DNA from: Pseudomonadota bacterium
GTDB lineage: Bacteria > Pseudomonadota > Alphaproteobacteria > Sphingomonadales > Sphingomonadaceae
Reading direction: 5' to 3'
Assembly (NCBI GenBank): GCA_023386515.1
Contig: JAEWJQ010000412.1
Coordinates: forward strand, 1-6,467
DNA length: 6,467 bases
Every line of letters starts with the position of its first letter. Positions within the stretch are counted from its first letter, which is position 1. Positions 1 through 6,398 of this stretch are shown in pieces. Position numbers and translations under genes: made by a program. The notes under the pieces were generated by a model. That model had not been told where the DNA came from. It was given only the letters and a program-made list of their open reading frames with translations, and did not search any database.

Positions 1-1
1 C

Positions 2-880
2 GACGCCATCCCCGGCTTTCTCGAACGAATCCGGGCACTGTTCGACAGCTATGACGCGCGCTTCACCGTGGCCGAGGTCGGCGGCGCCGACAGCGACCGC
101 GAGATGAAGCTGTTCACCGCAGAGGGACGTCGGCTCAACAGCGCCTATGGCTTCGACTTCCTCTATGCCGAGGCGCTGACTCCGTCGGTGGTCGCCGAGG
201 CGGTGGCGAAATGGCCGGAGGCCGACGGCCAGGGCTGGCCGAGCTGGGCGTTCGAGAACCATGATGCGCCGCGCGCCATCTCGCGCTGGACGGCGCCGGA
301 GCAGGCGCATGCCTTTGCGCGCATGAAGATGCTGCTGCTCGCCTCGCTGCGCGGCAACATCTTTCTCTATTACGGCGAAGAGCTCGGCCTGACCCAGGTC
401 GACGTGCCGTTCGAGCAACTGCAGGACCCGGAGGCGATCGCGAACTGGCCGCGAACCCTGTCGCGCGACGGCGCACGCACGCCGATGCCATGGGCCGCCG
501 ATGCACCGGGCCTCGGCTTTTCCACCGCGACGCCATGGCTGCCGATCGGTTCGGACCACGCCAGCCTTGCGGTCGACCGGCAGGAGCGCGACCCGCATGC
601 GCTGCTGCACTGGACGCGGGACGTGCTCGCCTTCCGCAAGGCGCATCCCGCGCTGCTCACCGGTGACATCCGCGTCGTCGAGGCGGGCGAGGCGATGCTC
701 GCGCTGGAGCGGCGCGGCGAGGGTGAGACGCTGCTCTGCGTCTTCAACCTGTCGCCCGAGCCGCAGCGCTGGGCGCCGGCCGACCCCGATCGCTGGCGGC
801 CGCTGCGCGAATCCGCGACACAGGGCTGGCATTTCGACGGATATGGCGCATTGATCGCGCAAAGCATTGGAGAGGCATGA
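2..880 (+). CDS. GH13 alpha-glucosidase, C-terminal part (5' truncated by window edge)
   Basis: Retaining alpha-glucosidase of glycoside hydrolase family 13 (oligo-1,6-glucosidase / alpha-1,4-glucosidase type), releasing glucose from maltose, isomaltose or short maltodextrins, probably in the cytoplasm. The frame is open to the window edge, so the GTG at 68 is an internal valine codon and not a start; 292 residues are visible. Residue 25 is the Glu of FTVAEVGG, the region III general acid/base. ENHD at residues 85-88 is region IV, with the transition-state-stabilising Asp at 88. LYYGEELGL, then VDVPFEQLQDP and RDGARTPMPW, follow as in GH13_23/GH13_30-type enzymes. A beta-sandwich C domain ends the protein. 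The nucleophile Asp (region II) and the residue after it that sets 1,4 versus 1,6 preference lie upstream of the window. Family members are usually about 530-560 aa, so roughly half is seen. The stop overlaps the GH97 start (ATGA), implying one transcript. The family is secure; subfamily and linkage are not. Confidence 0.93.
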   Translation, partial: DAIPGFLERIRALFDSYDARFTVAEVGGADSDREMKLFTAEGRRLNSAYGFDFLYAEALTPSVVAEAVAKWPEADGQGWPSWAFENHDAPRAISRWTAPEQAHAFARMKMLLLASLRGNIFLYYGEELGLTQVDVPFEQLQDPEAIANWPRTLSRDGARTPMPWAADAPGLGFSTATPWLPIGSDHASLAVDRQERDPHALLHWTRDVLAFRKAHPALLTGDIRVVEAGEAMLALERRGEGETLLCVFNLSPEPQRWAPADPDRWRPLRESATQGWHFDGYGALIAQSIGEA

Positions 881-882
881 TG
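869..882 (+). promoter_or_regulatory. RBS and ATGA stop/start overlap between GH13 and GH97 genes
   Basis: GGAGAGG at 869-875 lies inside the last codons of the GH13 gene and precedes two consecutive in-frame ATG codons, at 877 and 880. The ATG at 877 overlaps the GH13 stop (TGA 878-880) as ATGA. From GGAG (869-872) the spacing is 4 nt to the first ATG and 7 nt to the second. The second ATG (880) is therefore the better-spaced start, although the first is equally open; they differ by one Met. The arrangement suggests translational coupling. Confidence 0.7.
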
Positions 883-2967
883 AACCCCTGGACATTCGGC
901 GCCGCTATGGCGTTGGCACTGACCGCCACGGCGGGCCATGCCCAGACCGATCCCAATGCGGTGGCGCAGATCCCGACCAGTCAGTTCAAGCCGGTCGCCA
1001 CCGCCACCTCGCCGAACGGCAGGATCGCGCTGACCATCGCCTTCGACAATGACGGGCGCCCGACCTATGCCGTGACCCGCAACGGCAAGGCGATCCTCAA
1101 CCCCAGCCGGCTCGGTATCATGTTCACCGACGCGCCCAAGATCGAGCGCAACGTCGAACTGATCGGCCAGTCCAAGGCGTCGTCGGACGGCAGCTGGAAT
1201 CAGCCTTATGGCGAGTGGAAGACGATCCGCGACCGCCACAACGAGCTGACCCTGCGCTTTCGCGAGAAGACGGGCCTCAAGCGCGAGATGGACGTCGTCT
1301 TCCGCCTGTTCGATGACGGCATCGGCTTCCGCTACAGTTTCCCCGACCAGCCCAATCTGCACATTGCCAACATCGCCGACGAACTGACCGAATTCGCCTT
1401 CGCGCAGGGCGGCACGGCGTGGTGGAAGCCGGCCTATCAGTGGAACCGCGAGGAATATCTCTACAACAAGACGCCGCTCGATGCGGTCGGCACCGCGCAG
1501 ACGGTGATGACGCTGAAGCTCGCCGACGGCACCCATGCCGCGCTGCACGAGGCGGCGCTGGTCGACTATGCGGCGATGAACCTTGCCCGCTCGGAAGGAA
1601 ACACGCTGAAGGCGTCGCTGACCCCCGGCGCCGGTGCGCCGAAGGTGACGCGCACCGCGCCCTTCGCCTCGCCGTGGCGGACGATGATTCTGTCCGACGA
1701 CGCGCCTGGCCTGTACATGAGCCACATCGAACTGAACCTCAACGAGCCCAACAAGCTGGGCGACGTCAGCTGGATCAAGCCGGCCAAGTTCGTCGGCGTG
1801 TGGTGGAAGATGATCAAGGGCGACTGGACCTGGGCGACCGGGCCGCAGCACGGCGCGACCACCGCCAACGTCAAGACGTACATCGACTTCGCCGCCGCCA
1901 ACAAGATTCCCGGCGTGCTGGTCGAGGGCTGGAACGTCGGCTGGGACGGCGACTGGTTCGGCAACGGCAATGCGATGCAGTTCGACACGCCGACCCCGGA
2001 TTTCGACGCGGCGGAGCTGACCCGTTATGCCAAGGCGAAGGGCGTCCACCTGATCGGTCACAACGAGACCGGCGGTTCGGCGAGCCATTATGACGCGCAG
2101 CTCGACCGCGCGTTCGGCTACGCGCGCGATCACGGCATCCCGGTGGTGAAGACCGGCTACGTCACCGACGCCGGCCAGATCGAGCGTGTCGATCCGGACG
2201 GCACGAAGAAGCGCGAATGGCACGAGGGCCAGTGGATGGTGAACCACTATCTGCGCGTCGTGCAGACCGCCGCCAAGTACAAGGTCGGCATCGACAGCCA
2301 CGAACCGGTCAAGGACACCGGCCTGCGCCGCACCTATCCCAACTGGCTGAGCCGCGAGGGCGGCCGCGGCATGGAATATAACGCCTGGCCGGGCAAGAAC
2401 CCGCCCAACCACGAAGCCAACATGTTCTTCACGCAATGGCTCGGCGGGCCGATGGACTTCACCCCCGGCATGCTCAGCCTGACCGGGCAGGGCGGCAGCG
2501 CGCTGATGTCGACCGAGGCGAAGCAGCTGGCGCTCTACGTCGTCATCTATTCGCCGGTGCAGATGGCGGCCGACACGCCGGAGAATTACGCCAAGCATAT
2601 GGACGCCTTCCAGTTCATCCGCGACGTGCCGGTCGACTGGTCGGACACGCGCGTGCTGAACGGCGAGGTCGGCGACTATGTCACGGTGGCGCGCAAGGAT
2701 GCGGCGAGCAACGACTGGTATCTCGGCAGCATCACCAACGAGTCTGGCCGGACGCTGACCGTGCCGCTCGACTTCCTCGACGGCGGCAAAAGCTACACCG
2801 CCGAAATCTATCGCGACGGCGACGGTGCGGACTATCGCACCGAGGCGCGCCACGCGATCGCCATCGAGAAGCGGCCCGTGAAGAAGGGCGACACGCTGAC
2901 GCTCACCCTCGCCCCCGGCGGCGGCCAGGCGATCCGCTTCGTCGCAGCCGGCAAGGGGCGGCGTTGA
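877..2967 (+). CDS. GH97 alpha-glucosidase, inverting SusB-like type, exported
   Basis: Calcium-dependent glycoside hydrolase family 97 enzyme that removes glucose from the non-reducing ends of maltodextrins. It has 696 aa, against about 738 for Bacteroides SusB. Residues 1-22 look like a signal peptide ending GHA before Gln23, so the enzyme is probably periplasmic; no Lys or Arg precedes the hydrophobic core. An N-terminal beta-sandwich is followed by the catalytic barrel from about residue 290, then a C-terminal beta domain. By motif comparison with SusB from memory, Glu397 (GHNETGG) matches E439, Glu476 (SHEPVKDTG) E508, Glu494 (REGGRG) E526 and Glu500 (GMEYNAW) E532; Glu192 or Glu193 (NREEY) may match the calcium ligand E194. 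The spacings 476-494 and 494-500 equal those of SusB. VVKTGYV stands where retaining GH97 enzymes have the nucleophile Asp (VKxDF), so an inverting mechanism is predicted. Retaining alpha-galactosidase activity is the less likely alternative. It is coupled to the upstream GH13 gene and followed by the repeat block. Confidence 0.95.
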   Translation: MMNPWTFGAAMALALTATAGHAQTDPNAVAQIPTSQFKPVATATSPNGRIALTIAFDNDGRPTYAVTRNGKAILNPSRLGIMFTDAPKIERNVELIGQSKASSDGSWNQPYGEWKTIRDRHNELTLRFREKTGLKREMDVVFRLFDDGIGFRYSFPDQPNLHIANIADELTEFAFAQGGTAWWKPAYQWNREEYLYNKTPLDAVGTAQTVMTLKLADGTHAALHEAALVDYAAMNLARSEGNTLKASLTPGAGAPKVTRTAPFASPWRTMILSDDAPGLYMSHIELNLNEPNKLGDVSWIKPAKFVGVWWKMIKGDWTWATGPQHGATTANVKTYIDFAAANKIPGVLVEGWNVGWDGDWFGNGNAMQFDTPTPDFDAAELTRYAKAKGVHLIGHNETGGSASHYDAQLDRAFGYARDHGIPVVKTGYVTDAGQIERVDPDGTKKREWHEGQWMVNHYLRVVQTAAKYKVGIDSHEPVKDTGLRRTYPNWLSREGGRGMEYNAWPGKNPPNHEANMFFTQWLGGPMDFTPGMLSLTGQGGSALMSTEAKQLALYVVIYSPVQMAADTPENYAKHMDAFQFIRDVPVDWSDTRVLNGEVGDYVTVARKDAASNDWYLGSITNESGRTLTVPLDFLDGGKSYTAEIYRDGDGADYRTEARHAIAIEKRPVKKGDTLTLTLAPGGGQAIRFVAAGKGRR

Positions 2968-2991
2968 GGTCGATCGCCCCCTCTCACGAAA

Positions 2992-3090
2992 CGTCATCCC
3001 CGCTGAGGCGGGGATCCAGATGCGCGGACGTCACGGCCGGAAGTGCGGCGTCAGCGTCTCTGGATTCCCGACTGCGCGGGAATGACGGGG
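2992..3090. repeat. REPIN-like inverted-repeat element, copy 1
   Basis: The 99-bp element opens with CGTCATCCCCGC and closes with GCGGGAATGACGGGG. Its two ends are imperfect inverted repeats of about 29 bp around a central stretch of about 38 bp. Each end is itself a hairpin: ATCCCCGC / GCGGGGAT around a 4-nt loop at 2996-3015 is a perfect 8-bp stem, and ATTCCCG / CGGGAAT at 3064-3083 is a 7-bp stem. Paired REP-type palindromes in inverted orientation are the definition of a REPIN, a non-autonomous element moved by RAYT transposases elsewhere in the genome; no such gene is in this window. It starts 25 bp after the GH97 stop, so its hairpins may protect or terminate the upstream message. Assignment to the RAYT/REPIN class is by architecture only. 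Confidence 0.85.
2996..3015 (+). terminator. Possible hairpin terminator or mRNA-stabilising hairpin after the GH97 gene
   Basis: The first palindrome of repeat copy 1 forms an 8-bp, GC-rich perfect stem (ATCCCCGC / GCGGGGAT) with a TGAG loop, 28 bp downstream of the GH97 stop codon. There is no T-run after it, so a classical intrinsic terminator is not supported. REP-type hairpins in this position are known in other bacteria to block 3' exonucleases or give partial termination. That role here is an inference. Confidence 0.3.
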
Positions 3091-3192
3091 AAGTGGACGT
3101 GCCCGTTGCTTTCCGCCTGCGGCCTACCCCCCGCTCCCCGGCCCAGCGCCACTGTCTTTCCCACGCGCCGACCCGCCTGTCCTGCCTCGATC
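3091..3192. other. Spacer between the two repeat copies, no gene seen
   Basis: These 102 bp are rich in C and T on the + strand and purine-rich on the - strand. I see no convincing promoter: TTGCTT at 3106-3111 resembles a -35 box but has no -10 box at a suitable distance. There is no RNA gene and no start codon with a ribosome-binding site. Reading frames stay open through the spacer and both repeats because of base composition, which explains spurious peptides there on both strands. Confidence 0.6.
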
Positions 3193-3291
3193 CGTCATCC
3201 CCGCGCAGGCGGGGATCCAGATGCGCGGACGTCACGGCCGGAAGCGCAGTGTCAGCATCTCTGGATTCCCGCCGGCGCGGGAATGACGGGG
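3193..3291. repeat. REPIN-like inverted-repeat element, copy 2
   Basis: Same orientation as copy 1 and displaced by 201 bp; 91 of 99 positions are identical by eye, with no gaps. The terminal arms at 3193-3221 and 3260-3288 are 29-bp inverted repeats with only three mismatches. Both arms hold perfect 8-bp hairpins with 4-nt loops: ATCCCCGC / GCGGGGAT at 3197-3216 and ATTCCCGC / GCGGGAAT at 3265-3284. In copy 1 the right hairpin is degraded, so copy 2 is the better preserved. The element's right end lies 10 bp before the halogenase start codon; its TGA (3284-3286) is the in-frame stop bounding that gene upstream, and its final G run feeds into the ribosome-binding site. Confidence 0.87.
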
Positions 3292-3304
3292 GAGGGCGGG
3301 GGTG
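3291..3304 (+). promoter_or_regulatory. Ribosome-binding site and GTG start of the halogenase gene, abutting the repeat
   Basis: GGAGG at 3291-3295 stands 6 nt before the GTG at 3302. The first one or two G residues belong to the end of repeat copy 2. The GTG is the only start candidate: the in-frame TGA at 3284-3286 is just upstream, and the next in-frame ATG falls after the Rossmann glycine motif. Ten residues precede the conserved NVAIVGGG strand, as in other family members, so the N-terminus looks complete. Confidence 0.8.
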
Positions 3305-4798
3305 ACCGTCACGGCCACCACCTCCGCCCCCAATGTCGCGATCGTCGGCGGCGGCACCGCCGGCTGGATGGCGGCCTGCCTGATGGCCAAGGCTTGGTCC
3401 GACGCCGCCATCACCCTGGTCGAATCCCCCGATGTCGGCATCGTCGGCGTGGGCGAGGGCTCGACGCCGCAGCTGAAGGCGCTGTTCGACGGCCTCGGCA
3501 TTGCGGAGGCCGAGTGGATGCCCGCCGCCGATGCGACCTACAAGGTCGGCATCGCCTTCCACGGCTGGGGCGATGCGGGCAGCGCCTACTTCCATCCCTT
3601 CGCCGGCGCGGTCGACCTCCACACCCAGCCCGCCTTCCACGCCAGTGCGCTCGCCCGACGGACCGGCGCCGACGTGCCCGCGCATCCCGATCGCTTCTTC
3701 CTCAACAGCCGCCTCGCCGCGGCGCAGCGCGCGCCCGTCGCATCGCCGAACTTCCCCTTTCCGGTCGGCTACGGCTACCATTTCGACGCGCACAAGGTCG
3801 GCGAGGTGCTGCGCGCCGAAGCGGTCCGCCGCGGCGTCCGCCATGTCCGCGCGCACGTCGCGGATGTCGAGGTCGGCACCGACGGCGACATCCTGCGTCT
3901 CGTCTTCGCCGGTGGCGACACGCTCGCCGCCGATCTGTTCGTCGACGCTAGCGGCTTTCGCGGCCTGCTGCTCCAGCAGACATTGGACGTGCCCTTCCGC
4001 CCCTTCGCCGAGAATCTGTTCAACGACCGCGCCGTGGTCATGCCAACGCCGCGTGGGCAGACGCTCGACGCCCATACCAGCGCCACCGCGCTGTCCGCCG
4101 GCTGGGCCTGGGCGATCCCGCTGACCGCACGCACCGGCAACGGCTATGTCTATGCCTCCTCCTACCTGTCGCCGGACGCGGCGGAGACGGAGCTGCGCCG
4201 CCACCTCAACCGGCTCGACGATCCGACGCCGGCACGCCATCTGACGATGAAGGTCGGCCGCGTCGAACGCAGCTGGGCGGCCAATTGCCTCGCCATCGGC
4301 CTGGCGCAGGGGTTCATCGAGCCGCTCGAGGCGACCGCGCTCCACCTCGTCCAGGCGACGGTGGAAGGCTTCATCCGCGCCTATGACGCGGGCGGCCGCT
4401 CGCCGCGCGATCGCGACGGCTTCAACGCGCGCATCGCCCGCCGCTACGAGGGGATCCGCGACTATATCGTCGCGCATTACCGCCTCAATCGCCGCACCGA
4501 CACGCCCTATTGGCGCGACAATGCCGGGCATGACCGATTGTCCGACGATCTCAAGGCGATCATGACCGCCTGGTTCACCGGACGCGACGTCGCAGCCCTG
4601 GTCGAGAGCCGCGATCTCGCCGGCTATTATGCGCCGATGTCGTGGGAGGTGCTGTTCGCCGGCTACGGCACCTTCCCGCCCGCCGACCGCCTGCGCGCTG
4701 CGGCGTCGGTCGCCGACCTTGCCGGGATCGATGCGCTGCTCGACGGCTGCCTGCTCAATTTCCCGCCGCACGCGGCGGCGCTGAAGGACCCTGCATGA
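3302..4798 (+). CDS. Flavin-dependent tryptophan-halogenase-family protein
   Basis: FAD-dependent halogenase of the PrnA/RebH family (498 aa; PrnA is about 538). Such enzymes use FADH2 and oxygen to form hypohalous acid, which passes through a tunnel to a lysine and then to an aromatic substrate such as tryptophan or indole. The Rossmann FAD motif GGGTAGW is at residues 16-22. Lys81 (ATYKVG) matches the catalytic Lys79 of PrnA. GWAWAIP at 267-273 is the family signature GWxWxIP. Glu343 in IEPLEATAL matches catalytic Glu346 of PrnA; the next residue is Ala344 where PrnA has Ser, at the halide site. SWEVL at 447-451 is a C-terminal aromatic motif of the substrate side. No signal peptide is present, so it is cytoplasmic. 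It needs a flavin reductase, which is absent here. The gene sits behind the repeat block and overlaps the transporter gene by ATGA. The fold and family are secure. Substrate and halide (chloride or bromide) are unknown, and tryptophan itself is not assured. Confidence 0.93.
   Translation: MTVTATTSAPNVAIVGGGTAGWMAACLMAKAWSDAAITLVESPDVGIVGVGEGSTPQLKALFDGLGIAEAEWMPAADATYKVGIAFHGWGDAGSAYFHPFAGAVDLHTQPAFHASALARRTGADVPAHPDRFFLNSRLAAAQRAPVASPNFPFPVGYGYHFDAHKVGEVLRAEAVRRGVRHVRAHVADVEVGTDGDILRLVFAGGDTLAADLFVDASGFRGLLLQQTLDVPFRPFAENLFNDRAVVMPTPRGQTLDAHTSATALSAGWAWAIPLTARTGNGYVYASSYLSPDAAETELRRHLNRLDDPTPARHLTMKVGRVERSWAANCLAIGLAQGFIEPLEATALHLVQATVEGFIRAYDAGGRSPRDRDGFNARIARRYEGIRDYIVAHYRLNRRTDTPYWRDNAGHDRLSDDLKAIMTAWFTGRDVAALVESRDLAGYYAPMSWEVLFAGYGTFPPADRLRAAASVADLAGIDALLDGCLLNFPPHAAALKDPA
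4783..4798 (+). promoter_or_regulatory. RBS and ATGA overlap that fix the transporter start
   Basis: GAAGGA at 4783-4788 is 6 nt from the ATG at 4795, which overlaps the halogenase stop TGA (4796-4798). The transporter frame is open for 51 more codons upstream, from 4642, but that stretch is the halogenase coding region read in another frame and encodes an Arg-rich peptide unlike a transporter N-terminus. The start is therefore 4795, and the two genes are probably translationally coupled. Confidence 0.85.
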
Positions 4799-6300
4799 CC
4801 GATACGTTCGCCCGCCGCCCGCGCCAGAGCTGGGCAGGGCTGTTCAACATCTCCTTCGGCTTCTTCGGCATCCAGATCGGCTTCGCGCTGCAGAACGCCA
4901 ATATGAGCCGCATCTTCCAGTCGCTCGGCACCAGCCTCGACGATCTGCCGGCGCTATGGATCGCCGCGCCGCTCACCGGCCTGCTCGTCCAGCCGATCAT
5001 CGGCCATATGAGCGACCGGACCTGGCTCGGCCGGCTCGGCCGGCGGCGGCCCTATTTCCTCGCCGGCGCGCTGCTCGCCGGCCTCGCGCTGTTCGTCATG
5101 CCGGAAAGCCCGTCGCTGCTCGTCGCGGCGTTGATGCTGTGGGTGCTCGACGCCTCGCTCAACATCTCGATGGAGCCGTTCCGCGCCTTCGTCGGCGATA
5201 TGCTCGACCGCGACCAGCACGCCGCCGGCTATGCGGTGCAGACCGCCTTCATCGGCGCGGGCGCGGTGTTCGGCTCGATCTTCCCCTGGTTGCTCGAACA
5301 TCTCGGCGTCTCCAACCAGGCGGCGGCGGGCGGCATCCCGGACACGGTGCGCTTCGCCTTCTGGTTCGGCGGCGCGGCGCTGGTCCTCGCGGTGCTGTGG
5401 ACGGTGCTGACCACCCGCGAATATGCCCCCGAGGAGATGGCGCGCTTCCACGGCGCCGCCGATCCCGACGAGGCGGATCACGTCGTCCGCACCCTCGCCG
5501 CGCGCAATCCGCTCGCCAGCCTGCGCTGGATCGCCGCCGGCGCGCTCATCGTCGCGATCGTCGCGACGCAGCGGCTCGAGAAGGAGGTCTATGTCCTCGG
5601 CGGCCTGTTCGTCGCCTACGGCCTTGCCGGCATGATCGCGGTGGCGCGCGCGAAGGCGGGGCGCAGCCCCGGCCTGCTCGGCCATATCGTCGGCGATTTC
5701 GCCGGCATGCCATTGCTGATGAAGCGGCTGGCGGTGGCGCAGTTCTTCAGCTGGTCGGCGCTGTTCATCATGTGGATCAACACCACGCCGATCGTCGCCG
5801 GCCGCTTCTTCGGCGCCCCCGATGCGGCAAGCCCGCTCTATCAGGAAGGGGCCAATTGGGTCGACGTGCTGTTCGCCGCCTATAACGGCATCGCCGCGGT
5901 CGCCGCGCTGACCCTGCTGCCGCTGCTGTCGCGGCACATCGGCCAGGCGCGCACCCATATCGTCGGCTTGCTGTGTGGGGCCGCGGGCTTCGCCAGTTTC
6001 TTCCTGGTGACCGACCCCAAATGGCTGCTCGCCAGCGAGATCGGCATCGGCATCGCCTGGGCATCGATCCTCGCCATGCCTTATGCGATCCTCGCCTCCA
6101 GCCTGCCGCAGCGCAAGCTCGGCATCTACATGGGCCTGTTCAACGTCTTCGTCGTCGTGCCGCAATTGCTGGTCGCGACGGTGATGGGCTCGATCACCAA
6201 GCACTTCTTCCCGACCGCGCCGATCTGGACCCTGGTCTTCGCCGCCGGCGCGCTGCTGCTTGCCGCGCTGGCGATGACGCGGGTGGAGACCAGCCGCTAG
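4795..6300 (+). CDS. MFS sugar transporter, SLC45 / GPH-like (probably maltose-type sugars)
   Basis: Inner-membrane secondary carrier of 501 aa, most likely a proton symporter for maltose, maltodextrins or a related glucoside. A short cytoplasmic tail (residues 1-12, Arg-rich) leads into TM1, which starts [16 protein letters not shown]. The TM2-TM3 loop carries SDR at 73-75 and GRRRPY at 82-87, the motif shared by SLC45 and plant sucrose carriers. [12 protein letters not shown] follows TM4, resembling the PxRAxxxD motif of the same group. [23 protein letters not shown] near 305-327, continuing NTTPIVAG, is typical of bacterial SLC45-like maltose carriers. Two additional hydrophobic stretches, about 245-259 and 265-284, lie between the halves, so the count may be 14 rather than 12. 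The substrate is inferred from the GH13 and GH97 neighbours and from family knowledge, including the MalY-type carrier of the Caulobacter maltodextrin locus. Sucrose or another disaccharide is possible. Confidence 0.9.
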   Translation: MTDTFARRPRQSWAGLFNISFGFFGIQIGFALQNANMSRIFQSLGTSLDDLPALWIAAPLTGLLVQPIIGHMSDRTWLGRLGRRRPYFLAGALLAGLALFVMPESPSLLVAALMLWVLDASLNISMEPFRAFVGDMLDRDQHAAGYAVQTAFIGAGAVFGSIFPWLLEHLGVSNQAAAGGIPDTVRFAFWFGGAALVLAVLWTVLTTREYAPEEMARFHGAADPDEADHVVRTLAARNPLASLRWIAAGALIVAIVATQRLEKEVYVLGGLFVAYGLAGMIAVARAKAGRSPGLLGHIVGDFAGMPLLMKRLAVAQFFSWSALFIMWINTTPIVAGRFFGAPDAASPLYQEGANWVDVLFAAYNGIAAVAALTLLPLLSRHIGQARTHIVGLLCGAAGFASFFLVTDPKWLLASEIGIGIAWASILAMPYAILASSLPQRKLGIYMGLFNVFVVVPQLLVATVMGSITKHFFPTAPIWTLVFAAGALLLAALAMTRVETSR

Positions 6301-6343
6301 GCTATCGGCATCGAGCGAGGAAGCGGAATGGGCCGGCGCAGCG

Positions 6344-6365
6344 CGGTCCTGCACCGGTCCTGCAC
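6344..6365. repeat. 11-bp tandem duplication
   Basis: CGGTCCTGCAC occurs twice in direct succession (6344-6354 and 6355-6365) with no mismatch. It is most simply a small slippage duplication in non-coding DNA. An 11-bp period is close to one helical turn, so a paired protein-binding site is conceivable, but nothing else supports that. Confidence 0.75.
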
Positions 6366-6379
6366 ATCATCCCCATCGA

Positions 6380-6398
6380 CCGGTGACGGCGCCACCGG
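6380..6398 (+). terminator. Weak candidate terminator hairpin after the transporter gene
   Basis: CCGGTG and CACCGG form a 6-bp GC-rich stem around a 7-nt loop, 79 bp after the transporter stop. No T-run follows. In GC-rich DNA such a stem can arise by chance, so this is only a candidate end of the operon. Confidence 0.2.

Noticed and set aside
68..70. GTG as a possible start of the GH13 gene
   Set aside because: The frame is open upstream to the window edge, and the upstream residues continue a GH13 helix before the region III strand. The start would fall only seven codons before the catalytic Glu motif ends, which cannot give a working enzyme.
370..2997. Very long open frame on the - strand (875 codons) opposite the GH13 end and the whole GH97 gene
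   Set aside because: It mirrors a real gene with clear catalytic motifs. Its product is low-complexity, rich in Arg, Gly, Val and Ala, with no recognisable domain. Long antisense frames are expected from third-position G/C bias in GC-rich genomes.
2992..3291. CRISPR array, because of regularly spaced palindromic repeats
   Set aside because: There are only two copies of about 99 bp with a 102-bp spacer. The inverted-arm architecture is that of a REPIN-like element, and there are no cas genes.
2992..3291. Composite transposon or insertion sequence bounded by the two repeats
   Set aside because: Only 102 bp lie between the copies, with no transposase frame, and no target-site duplication could be seen around the pair.
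2984..4771. Long - strand open frame (595 codons) across the repeat block and the halogenase gene
   Set aside because: It is a shadow of the halogenase gene extended through the repeats. Peptides such as SFPRRRESRDAD are what these repeat elements give when translated and are not evidence of a protein.
4642..4794. N-terminal extension of the transporter frame upstream of 4795
   Set aside because: It lies inside the halogenase coding region in another frame, gives an Arg-rich peptide, and has a worse start context than the ATG at 4795 with its GAAGGA site.
4954..6354. Long - strand open frame (466 codons) opposite the transporter gene
   Set aside because: The product is Arg/Glu/His/Gln-rich with no domain, while the + strand frame encodes a clear multi-TM carrier with GRRRPY and SDR motifs.
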